This document shows, one piece after another, positions 20,264-29,610 of a stretch of 64,000 bases of DNA. The first letter of the stretch is position 1, and every line of letters begins with the position of its first letter. The translations under genes were made by a program, and so were the position numbers. The DNA is from Reticulitermes lucifugus (taxonomy: Eukaryota > Arthropoda > Insecta > Blattodea > Rhinotermitidae): contig JAKCWW010000781.1 in assembly GCA_026260175.1 (NCBI GenBank), positions 21,594 to 85,593 on the forward strand, read 5' to 3'. A model generated the notes under the pieces. It was not told the origin of the DNA. It saw only the letters and a list, made by a program, of their open reading frames with translations, and searched no databases.

Positions 20264-22086
20264 TGTGACATTTCTTTCTACTTCAGGAAGTTGTTTATTA
20301 TATTATGTTGTCATTGCATTCTTTAATCTTTTGTCACTCATTGAAATTTGCTGTTTCATGACTTTCCTCAGACCAGAGCCCTCTATATAAAGCATGGCAG
20401 GACACATTTCTTTTTTTCTGTTTACTACATTAGATGTGGTAGAGGGTTACTCCCATGTATTCTAATTTAATGGCATGGCACATATATTAGTAGCAGTAAC
20501 TGCTAAAGATAAAGTAACTGTCCAGAACTGTGGATGTGATGCACTGGATTTCTGAATACATTTCCCAGCATGTGTAATATGTTCTTCCAAAGGAAAAAGA
20601 ATCACATTCAGTCATCATTAGAAAAGAGGCATAATTAATGTCCCATATTTATTTAAAATTGGACTATACCATTTAAATTCAGTGTGTCTTGACCTTTGGA
20701 CCAGTTAATTTAAATGTCCTTTGTACACTGTATTTTGTAATACTGGTACCTGCAAATCTGAACATTTATGATTATGTTGTGTTTTTTGATTCAGGATATA
20801 TACCTGAAATATGTGTATGGAAAGAGAAACACGTGCCACTTGAAAAAATTGTGACAACATAAAAAATTTCAAAGCTATGTGTAGTAAAGCTATTTATTTA
20901 TTCAGTTTATTGGAAGTAGCATACCTATCTTAATAAGTATAAAATAAACTTTGTGACATTATGGGTTATGTAGATATACACATACAGTCTTCATCCATTT
21001 TCAGCCATGTTATTTCCCACCATGTGAGTTTTACATTTTTTGTAGTTTATTACTTCTACTTATTGCCTGTTGTCAGACTTGGCCTCTTTCCTACTATGTG
21101 ATATCATAGTACACCACTGAGTTGCGAATGTAAATACCCTAATTGTGACTGATTTTGAATTGTCTGTGTCATCAAGTTCAGAGCATGTCCAGTACATGAA
21201 TAGAACATATGCCACTGATTGGCTGATGTGTTACCTATGCTTTTAAAAAATATACTGCAAGCTGCAGTACCATAAATCATTGGACATTTTTTAGTGGTTT
21301 TATGTCTATAATTTTTCCTTATTTTAAGTGGAGTTTAAAACATTGCCTTTATTTGAATAATTTCCCATTGCTTTGCCAATATCCTACTCACACAGAGGAT
21401 GGAAATATTTACATGTATGTAGTCTGTATATCATTATCTGAACTACAAGATTAAAAATTCTAAGAAACTAATAGTCGCAGTGCAGGTTAACGTTCCACAA
21501 GACTAATCAGGTTCTAAATATTCTCTAGGATATTTTCTGCTGGGTCCAAACTATTGTGTCAGCAACATCTTCAATATTTTGAGAACTCTGCTAGTGTTCT
21601 CTCAACATATCTGGAAAATCCCTCAGTAATATTACCGTTGGCTTCTGCCCTATGTAGCTGATTAAGTAGTTTACTGTGAGACGGTCAGAGGTAGACAGGC
21701 TATCAGGTTATAATGAGAATCATCAAGAGTCAACAGAAGCAAGGAAACACTTTCCTCTGTTCTCTATATCCTGCCCTTCCACATTGTGGCCAGCATCCTT
21801 GCTATGTAGATGTCTCTGCAGAAGCTTCACACTTCACCAATTTGAAGAGAAAAGTTTAGTTCTGTATGAGAGATTTTGATTGTCTTCTGTGGCTAATATG
21901 ATAGATGGCAAGAACAATCTGCAAGTGTGAAATTACTGTTCTGAAGCCATGATTCACAGCGTTGGTGTTTCCATCCTTGTTATGATCTATGAAGGGATCA
22001 CTTTGTCTTTCTCCAAAACTTCCTGGCAACATCTTTCAGGTTCTTCTTTCCCTGTTCTTGTGTCTTGTTGTCATGGCATGATGGTA
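20264..22086 (+). other. G alpha 3' flank / presumed 3' UTR
   Basis: A-T-rich sequence with no frame of interest. An AATAAA at 20943-20948 is the first canonical polyadenylation hexamer I find after the stop, which would give a 3' UTR of about 0.7 kb. Beyond about 21 kb nothing can be assigned. Confidence 0.4.
20943..20948 (+). terminator. Candidate polyadenylation signal of G alpha
   Basis: An AATAAA hexamer about 680 bp after the stop codon. A weaker-context alternative could lie elsewhere, and no transcript evidence is available. Confidence 0.35.
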
Positions 22087-22400
22087 AAGTGACCAATTTC
22101 TCGTTGGCGTTTTTGCGAATGGGGACAACACCGAAGTAACAGTTACATTGATGCACATATTACAGTCAAGTTTTTCATATTTTACATACATCTTCACTGT
22201 TTACTGCTCCATACACAGCACTGTTGCCATCTCTTCTTCGAGAAATTCGCTAACAAGATCCAAGAAAGTCTCCACTCTGACGAATATTATCACAAAGATG
22301 GAATAAAATCAGAAATGTAACGAAAAACGCAGACAAAATTAGTCAGATAAGTTTTATTTCGGGGACTCTCCCCCAAAATCCGGGACGAATGGTTACCTTA
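22087..22400. mobile_element. Decayed TIR element
   Basis: GTGACCAATTTCTCGTTGGC near 22090 and the complement of the right end, GTAACCATTCGTCCCGGATT, look like diverged ends of one small DNA element. The right end resembles the 'ACCATCCGTCCCGGATT' terminus I recall in arthropod repeats. No target duplication is clear. Confidence 0.3.
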
Positions 22401-23084
22401 CATGAGGGCACACCATGGTACTCATCACATCATTTGCATATGGCGTAAATATGTATATGCTTGCAGATGGGGGAAAAAAATTACTACTGCTTCATGTTGT
22501 GGTTGTATGATGCTTTAAGCTGTTCTCTCAGCCATTATCCTGTCCTGGTCATAAAGACAGGGCAATCTATAACTAGTTTAAATGTACTAAAAGCTTGCAG
22601 TGGCATGCAGCAAATGCAAACACCCATAAAAATGAAATGAATTTATATGATTCAGTTTTAACCACTCATGAGAAAAGCGTATCATTGCACTTCAAAAGAA
22701 TTACACCAGTCAACAAGGGTTTTGGCAACTTGGATGAAAACAACTGTTTTGCATGTGTCATTGCAAGGCTATCTCCACTTTGTAATTAAGAAACTTGCAT
22801 CGCGTCACTTTTTTTTTTTTTTTGTAAAAGCAGATAACTTTTTTTTTAAATCTCTGTAAAATTGTAAAAAACTGATATATTTCCCTGTTATTCAAATTGT
22901 GCCCTCTCACTTGTGATATGAATGGCGAGAGTTTCTAGTAAACTGCTCACTTTCCAGCGTGAAATCCTGTAAAAGAAGAACGTAACTGTAAGACGATAGA
23001 ACTTAGCTTTTTTTCATGTAGTTCTTTCTCATACGGTATTGGATTGAGTGCAAAATATGAAAAAATGATTAGGTTGTTAAAAAA

Positions 23085-23636
23085 GGTTAATTTGTGCATA
23101 CTCTTCAGCTGTTCTTGCCGTTTTTCCGGCATGAAATATGTGCTTTGTGCTCCGAAACCCTTTATTCCTTCAACATAAGATCTACTGTAACCAATTCTTA
23201 TGAATTCATGGCAGATCTACATTACATAAAATCTGTACATGGTATGATATTTTGCTTGCCATTTGCGTTGTCAGCACACCTGACTTAGTAAAAAAAAAAA
23301 AAAAGACAGCTATTTCATCCATGTTGTCTGAAAAAAGTTGAGAAGTGTTGACTAGTATAAACTTATTACAAACATCCCAGTTGGTGTATTAATCACACGT
23401 GTACGTTTATTTAGGTTTTCAATCACACCATTGAAGACCTAAATAAACATACATCAGTGACTAGTATAAAAATTACTAATTTGTGCGTATTCTAGGTTGT
23501 TCTCGCCGATTCTCAAGCATGAAATACAGGGTATACACAAAAGAATGGTGCGGTTTCAATAGTGAATACTATTGAAACCGCACCATTCTTTTGTGTATGC
23601 CCTGTATATGCTTTGTGCTCTCAAACCCTTTATCCC
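23085..23636 (+). repeat. Locally duplicated block (two diverged copies)
   Basis: 23091-23168 and 23481-23636 share TTTGTGC.TA..CT.., GTTCT.GCCG, GCATGAAATA and GCTTTGTGCTC.., AAACCCTTTAT. The second copy is split by a 78-bp palindromic insert, so the first copy serves as the empty site. The right-hand copy is preceded by a 44-bp hairpin (23405-23448, GTTTATTTAGG..CCTAAATAAAC). Confidence 0.7.
23527..23604. mobile_element. 78-bp palindromic MITE with TA duplication
   Basis: The arms CAGGGTATACACAAAAGAAT... and their complement ...ATTCTTTTGTGTATGCCCTG pair over 37 bp with one mismatch, leaving a 4-base loop. TA flanks both ends (23525-23526 and 23605-23606). Comparison with the duplicate block at 23091-23168 shows the uninterrupted GAAATA..GCTTTGTG site. 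The CAGGGT end and TA target suggest a mariner-type source. Confidence 0.85.
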
Positions 23637-23742
23637 TCATTATGTGGCCTAGAAATAGCCAACAATTTTAATCTTTATACATCTTATACTTTTTATATGT
23701 GCCTTTATTGTTAATTTGTAATTGTGTAATGTATAATCTAAA

Positions 23743-23787
23743 AGTCCCTGATGATGATCCCAACAAGGGATCGAAACATGTCGGACT
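23743..23787 (+). ncRNA. Hammerhead-ribozyme-like motif
   Basis: In order: AGTCC, CTGATGA, an extra T, GATCCC-AACAA-GGGATC (6-bp stem II), GAAA, CATGTC, GGACT. AGTCC pairs with GGACT (stem I), and C-AT-G would be a minimal stem III, placing cleavage after C23782. All hammerhead core positions (CUGAUGA and GAAA, plus the UH cleavage position) are present. The unpaired T before stem II departs from the consensus. It lies in a repeat ending TGCATTTGTTGGTTAAAG, shared with the element at 12946-13214. Activity is untested. Confidence 0.45.
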
Positions 23788-23859
23788 ACTTCACTGTGAC
23801 TGTATTGTATAACAACAAGGTATAATAAGAGTGCATTTGTTGGTTAAAGTGGTGTGTGT

Positions 23860-24660
23860 TCGTTTCTAGTAGTTTGTCACCGCTATAGGTACTAATAGTT
23901 TGTCGTGTTGGTAGCATTGCAGGGAACAATGGCGGAAGAATAAATTCGATTTAAGTGTGACAATTTTGTTGTGATTTATCTGTAAATGCTAATAACAGTG
24001 AGCCATTATCTTCTCCTCTTTACAAAATGTTTTGAGTTCTCAATTTTTATCGGAGTTTTTTTAATGGTGTTAGGTTGTGTCATGTCGTAATCTTAGTGGT
24101 CGCCGTGTAATACGTGTCGGCACAATATTTGTATAGTAATACACTCACGAAGGACGGAGCGGAAATAATGATTATACAGGTCGGTTTAGAGTAGCGATGT
24201 GAAAACTGAAGGCAAGATTAATGCACCTTCTCAGGCTGGTGTCAGTGCGACAAATGTCCATGGTACTGTTGTGAAATGTTAAAAGATGCTGCTGTAGAAG
24301 GGTCTTTGAATGCGCCTACAGTTTCTTCGTTTCGGGAATTGAGTCAAATTGGATGGTACCCTAGACAGGTAGGCGTATTGTAACGATGCGTTTGAGTAGT
24401 TGTTATTTGTTTTTCAGAGTCATTCTTTGACACGTTTAACCCACTTCCGTCCTTAAATGCCTTAGTTCACTACTACTAATGGGAGGGGCGGTATGTTCTC
24501 GGTCATATTGCGTAAGATTTGTAGGTATACTCGTATGTGCACAGGCACATAGAAGAAAATTTTACCGATATATATATATATGCAGTTTATTAATATGGGT
24601 TACCTTGATCAGCTGAACTAACGGGTCGAATTAATTCAGTTGCAATCATAGGCGTAACGT
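23860..24660 (+). other. CpG-rich patch; possible unannotated 5' exon
   Basis: CpG frequency rises sharply here (for example GGTCGCCGTGTAATACGTGT near 24098) between CpG-poor flanks. A frame open from about 24212 to 24368 encodes a Cys-rich peptide (CQCDKCPWYCCEMLKDAAVE...) and ends at a donor-like CAG|GTAGGC. I could not find a second exon. It may be a promoter with untranslated exon, or a young insertion. Confidence 0.2.
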
Positions 24661-24877
24661 GGGTGGTACAAGGGGGCAAGTGCCACTCCAATATTCTTCT
24701 ACCTAAGAATAGTTTTTTTTTTTTGGCTACTGAGTTGAAGAAGGGCAAATAAAAACAGTAACATTCTCTAAACGAAAAACCTGCGTTTTACGGGATGCAG
24801 AATAGAGGCATTCTAATATCCATGGCCTGTTTTGCCCCTCCTCCCCCTCCAATGTTAGTAGCCAAGTTACGCCTATG
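24647..24877. mobile_element. hAT-type MITE with 8-bp TSD
   Basis: The ends are CATAGGCGTAACGTGG and, inverted, CATAGGCGTAACTTGG. An 8-bp duplication GTTGCAAT flanks it exactly (24639-24646 and 24878-24885), as produced by hAT-superfamily transposases. The element is 231 bp and non-coding. Confidence 0.85.
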
Positions 24878-24885
24878 GTTGCAAT

Positions 24886-25747
24886 GTCGCATTGTAAGAA
24901 CTTACTAACTGGTTTCTATAGAAGAGCATTCTTTGCGTTTGTTTCATCCCCGTGTAAACTGAACAGTTATACAATTTCAATTTATGGAACCTCTTATCTT
25001 TTATAAGTGTAAATCCTACCCAAAACATTGCCTGTCTGACTATATTATACACTTGTGACTTCTCTTGAATAATTATTGTACCTGTTATGTTGATTACATT
25101 GAAAACATCACTAGGAGCTTTATATTTTATTACCATGTTTACAAGTTGATGTCACTGTCCAGGTTTACTGTCGTTTATTTAGTGACTTCAGTGTTATTTT
25201 CTGAAATAACTATTACATTCTACTTGACATGTTTTATGTTGGTACAGGTTAGTGTTTTCTCATCCACAGTCTTTGTATTTTATATTAAATTCTTACAAGT
25301 AGTTTGGTAATACATTGTTTACATGTAATTTCAGAATTTATTTAAGGAAACTCCGAAGTTATTTATGTCTTAAGTTAGTTCCATCCATTTAACCAGTACT
25401 GTACATTATTAATAAAGGCAGACTGCAGTATAGGGACACACAAACTTCCCTAGTCATTCCGTGGTGAGGATTAGTTATGTGTCACTGTACTACATAATAT
25501 TTACCTTAATAAAGACATTATCTAATATTGTAATTGTTCTTTAAACCAAGGACAATTCTGACCAGTTTTATAATAGAGGAAACTGCCATGGAATACACAG
25601 GTATTCTACGTACATGATGTGTTTATCATTGCACAAGAGTCAAAATTGAAGATATCTGGGGGTTCACTGGAAGGGTGTGAGGGTAATATTCTGTATCTAT
25701 ACGAGTCCCTACAGCTGTTTAGTAACTTAATTAATTATTAGAATGTA
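24886..25747. other. Intergenic; no gene seen
   Basis: A-T-rich and CpG-poor. Only chance frames with hydrophobic, non-conserved translations are present on both strands. Confidence 0.4.
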
Positions 25748-26051
25748 AGGTAAAGGTAAAGTTATCCCTGTACATGCCTTGAATACATATGAGGAGTGGA
25801 TGTATAGCTCCTCTCATTCTTAACCTTGGAACTAGATGAGGGTGGGTGGTCAGTTTCATGCCCTGACCATTTTACCTCTGGGGAAAGAGCTCCTACTACT
25901 GATTGAGTAGAAGGCTGGGTGGACTCCAGAGATGGTCTGGACAGTTTGAAGAAGAGGAAAATCTCTTGACCCTGCAGGGAATTGAACCACGATTCCTCAG
26001 TTGTCTAGCCTGTAGTGTAGTCACTATAAAACTTATTCTATCATGGCTCCT
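25748..26051 (-). mobile_element. SINE family A, near full length
   Basis: In reverse orientation: the AAGGTAAAGGTAAAGTTATC tail, 'CTTAACCTTGGAACTAGATG', 'CCATTTTACCTCTGGGGAAA', 'GAAGGCTGGGTGGACTCCAG', box B complement 'GGGAATTGAACCACG', and a box A region ending TATCATGGCTCC. Confidence 0.8.
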
Positions 26052-26889
26052 GATTATTAGGTGGTGCGTTTTGTAAGCCTTGTTATGCCAGTGATTAAAA
26101 ATATTTTTATGAGAGTGTGTTGTCTATTATTTAACTCATTGGTCTGTTTAGTTGAGGATATTTTGAGGCTTAATTCTCTAGAAATATTTATCATACATGG
26201 AGCACATAAGTATGCAGAAGATGATTGTCATTTGAACATCAATTGCCATGAAAACCTGAAAACGTAAATACTTTCCAAATTATAAAGAATACCCCATAGA
26301 CTTTTGTGATTTGATATGTTACGTAAAAATGTTGTATTTTTATGTAGGGAATATTTGGAATATCGTTAATAATAACAAACATCATAAAATATGTTTGCAC
26401 TTTGATGGCTATTATAGGGAACATGCTATGTCGAGAACTGACATAGCGTAGCGAATGACAAATGTTTGTGAGCTAGATGAACAGCTCATGAAATGATACA
26501 CAGTTTTATATCTGTGCACAATTATGAAAGCATAACTTGCAACTTACATTTGCCATGCGTACTGAGTGAGGAGGTCTCTGCCACTCACTCTTCACTTTTC
26601 AAGAATTTAGTTCTTGCATAAATGCATTGTTTCATGCCATGTCATAGAAATACTACAATGAATATGGCTTCGAAAGTGGTAACACATATATATTCACCCT
26701 TTGACTATTGAGGCATAGTTTTATTATAAGTTGAAAGAGTGACATTTAACACAAAGGATTCAAGTCTAGTGGCTGGTCAGTAAGTTTTTGGCAGTAACTT
26801 ATTGTCTGCCTAAGAAATATTATGTCATTTGTGGGACCACTAAATATGTATTCAGTTTAATGGATCTGTTTCTTAATATCTTTTATTTT
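26052..26889. other. 3' flank of the chitin-binding gene
   Basis: No gene is seen. On the - strand, AATAAA hexamers occur immediately after the stop (complement at 26882-26887) and near 26719-26724. Either could serve as polyadenylation signal for the gene entering from the right. Confidence 0.35.
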
Positions 26890-29610
26890 TCAGTACTGTG
26901 TAACATAATCTACATTTGGTTCCCTTCTCTGTTGTTGAGTCCAACTTTGCCTTTGTCTTTCATTATTGTACAAAGTGTCATCTATCACCAAGAAATGCCC
27001 ACTATCATGGTTGGCAATACCTCTTTGGTATTGTAGTTCTGCCTGAGTGTGTGTGGAAGGATTACCATGAGAGGTTACATCATCATTATTGTACTGTGTG
27101 ACAGGTGTCCTCTTCCCTGCCTGTTGGGTGTTATACTGCATTGTACCTGGCTGCTGCAGATAAGCCAGGTGTCCATCTCTTGTGTTAGTATCTACGAACA
27201 CCAGCCCAGGATCCTTGACATTAACTGACAATGAAGCATAAGGTGCTCTTGTTATGTGGCTCTGGGAAGCAGAGCCCACTAGATACCCACGGCCACCTGT
27301 TAAAGAAGATGAGGGGTCATTACTGAGAGCTTCCACCCCTTGTTGTGAAAATGATGATGACGATGATGATGATGATGGTGGTGGTGGTGGTGGTGGTAGT
27401 GGTGATGATGGTGATGGTGATGGTGATGACAATGGAGATGATGGTGATAATCCAATCTTAGTTTTAAACACCTGGACCCTTTGGAATGTTGGCTGTTGTG
27501 GGAAAGACACAATTCCAGTAGCTACACTTCTTGTTGGATGCAGTGTTGGATGTAAAGCATCATTTAATGTTACATCATATTCTGATTCATCAATGTCTGC
27601 CAAGTTTGTTTGTGCTGGCAAATCTGGTAGTCTTGGTGGAGGGCTGGCTGTTGGTTTAACAGGTGTTTTCACTGGTGTCCTATAGACTGCAACAGGTGGT
27701 GTTACCTTTATAACATCAGATGGTGGCACAGAGCTCTCATCTCTGATGATTGCAGGTGGCTTCAGTGGTTGAGATATTTGTTGATGATTTGTGTTACTGT
27801 CCCCTTGAACATTTGGCAAAAGTGGTGATGTTTTCGCATTTGAAGAACTTGCTCCAGGGACTGGCAGAAGTGGATTCTCTTGAATATTTTCCTGGGAATT
27901 TGGTTTGTACTTACCGTTATTAAAGTTTCCATTCCTGCTGTCAGTATCACCGGTATTTGCTGCAGTTGCTTGTTTGGTTCGAAAATTTCCTGCTGTTGTA
28001 GGTGGGATCCTAGATTGCATATCTCTGTTCACTTTGCTATTATATTCACTATTACCTAACTGTATCCTTCTGGGAATTTCCTCTTCAATAGAATCACTCA
28101 GAGAATCTATTCTCCCCCCAGATTTGTAGCTGCTTTGAGAAACTGGTCTTGATGTCAGAGCATCGGAAGTATCTGATGAACTTCCTGTACGTATCGCTGT
28201 TCTTTGTCTTGGATGTTCTTCTTCTTCTTCGTAATCATCTTCTTTAAGGTGATAATTTGAAGTTGTTATACGCTGTGTAACTCTGCTTTGCTTGGCTTTT
28301 GTGCTATCATCATTTGAGGGACTAGCTTTGGAAGTCTGCTGGGGAGCTTTGGCACCAAGTGGTTGTAAACCACGTGGTAATGTTGGATTTCCTCCCCTGC
28401 TTGGTAAGAATGGTCTTTTACCACTTCCAGATCGTTGTGGTGGTAAGATAACCTCATCGTCTTCAACATCAGTGCTTGCTTTTGTGGATGGTGGCGGCAG
28501 AAGTGGGCTAACTGGTTGTTTGAATGGTCCTGATGCCACCTGGGTACCTCCGTGTGACTGTGCTTGCCTGTTTTTGTAATTCTGTTCTGGCAACTCATCA
28601 TCATAATAATCTGTTTCTTCTGATGGTTCATCAAAATATGTTGCTGGTTGTCTGGCTGCTGCAGCATGTTTGTGTTGTCCAGCAGGTCTCTTATAGGCCG
28701 CTGTTTCTGAAGCCTGTGATCTGGAAGGTGCATGCTCATCAATAGCAGCTTCTGGCTGTTGATGAACTCTCTTCCTGTATACGTGCCTTGTGCTGCTAAC
28801 CCCTGGGGCTGTACTAATATACGCAGGCCTGGGTGCTGGCACAGGCTCATCGTCTTCCTCTTCACCGTACCTGGGAGACTGCCCACCTCTTTGTTGTGAA
28901 TAATCAGGGTCCTGGCGTGTTGATTGTGCTGTGGGTCTGTAGTAGTCTTCCTGCCTACCAGAGCCTTGCGGTGGCCGTTTTCTCCTTCCGTTAGTTGGTC
29001 GTAGAGGCCTCCTAGGTTCATCATAGGGCAGATCATAGTCATCAGCTTCATCTTCATGTGGCAAGGGGGCATACTGAGAACTATCAGCAGGGCGTCTTCT
29101 TGAAGGTCCTGCAGGTCGATTACGCCTGAGGGGGCGCCCAGCACCAGTCATTGCTGGTCGTCTGACTATGTCTCTCTCATCTGTTGCACTGGGAGGGTAA
29201 GAGTCAGCGTTTTTCACTCTGAAACTGCTCTGGGGATTCCTGGCGGGCTGTACGTATTCATCTTCGTAATAATCATCATCTTGATGGACTGCCGGGCGAA
29301 CCTGTGGCTTGGGTCTGGAGTGAGTATCTTCAGTTGGTTCTTCAGCAGCTGATGCTCCACCTGAGGGCGACTTTCGTGTTGGGTAGTCATATTTGTCTCT
29401 CTCGCTTAAGGGAACTGGGCGCCGAATTTTGGGTGGAATGCGGGGTCTGTCGTATACCGAGGGAGATTGTCGTGGCTTAAAATCTGGCTCTGATTGCGGG
29501 TCTTCCTGGTCGAGAGGTGCCGATGGAGCTGACACGGGACGGCGATGTTTCCTGCGGCGACCGTTGCCAGCATGCGACGATGGCGGCGCTGCAGTCGTAC
29601 TTCTGTGTGC
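26890..29610 (-). CDS. Chitin-binding gene exon 5 (long disordered tail)
   Basis: Residues 257-1162 in one 2721-bp exon. The acceptor is TTCTGTGCTCAG. Composition is Pro/Arg/Ser/Gln-rich with Asp/Glu-Tyr patches (DDDYYEDEYVQP) and a trinucleotide-encoded Pro7-Ser8 tract. It ends NVDYVTQY. There is no second folded domain, transmembrane segment or cysteine-rich motif. The open frame extends 39 bases upstream into the intron, but splicing to exon 4 in phase 0 is better supported. Confidence 0.88.
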   Translation of the reverse strand, partial: AHRSTTAAPPSSHAGNGRRRKHRRPVSAPSAPLDQEDPQSEPDFKPRQSPSVYDRPRIPPKIRRPVPLSERDKYDYPTRKSPSGGASAAEEPTEDTHSRPKPQVRPAVHQDDDYYEDEYVQPARNPQSSFRVKNADSYPPSATDERDIVRRPAMTGAGRPLRRNRPAGPSRRRPADSSQYAPLPHEDEADDYDLPYDEPRRPLRPTNGRRKRPPQGSGRQEDYYRPTAQSTRQDPDYSQQRGGQSPRYGEEEDDEPVPAPRPAYISTAPGVSSTRHVYRKRVHQQPEAAIDEHAPSRSQASETAAYKRPAGQHKHAAAARQPATYFDEPSEETDYYDDELPEQNYKNRQAQSHGGTQVASGPFKQPVSPLLPPPSTKASTDVEDDEVILPPQRSGSGKRPFLPSRGGNPTLPRGLQPLGAKAPQQTSKASPSNDDSTKAKQSRVTQRITTSNYHLKEDDYEEEEEHPRQRTAIRTGSSSDTSDALTSRPVSQSSYKSGGRIDSLSDSIEEEIPRRIQLGNSEYNSKVNRDMQSRIPPTTAGNFRTKQATAANTGDTDSRNGNFNNGKYKPNSQENIQENPLLPVPGASSSNAKTSPLLPNVQGDSNTNHQQISQPLKPPAIIRDESSVPPSDVIKVTPPVAVYRTPVKTPVKPTASPPPRLPDLPAQTNLADIDESEYDVTLNDALHPTLHPTRSVATGIVSFPQQPTFQRVQVFKTKIGLSPSSPLSSPSPSPSSPLPPPPPPPSSSSSSSSFSQQGVEALSNDPSSSLTGGRGYLVGSASQSHITRAPYASLSVNVKDPGLVFVDTNTRDGHLAYLQQPGTMQYNTQQAGKRTPVTQYNNDDVTSHGNPSTHTQAELQYQRGIANHDSGHFLVIDDTLYNNERQRQSWTQQQRREPNVDYVTQY

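Noticed and set aside
23929-23943. ATGGCGGAAGAATAA as a start of a gene
   Set aside because: A good start context but only four codons before the stop; no splice donor within it.
27254-27685. Open frame of 143 codons on the + strand with Asp and Gly runs
   Set aside because: It is the antisense of the trinucleotide tract in exon 5 of the chitin-binding gene; composition comes from the repeat, and no domain is present.
28266-29144. Open frame of 292 codons on the - strand
   Set aside because: It is a shifted frame within the 2.7-kb coding exon. It lacks any domain and has the His/Met/Gln-rich look of a frame shadow.
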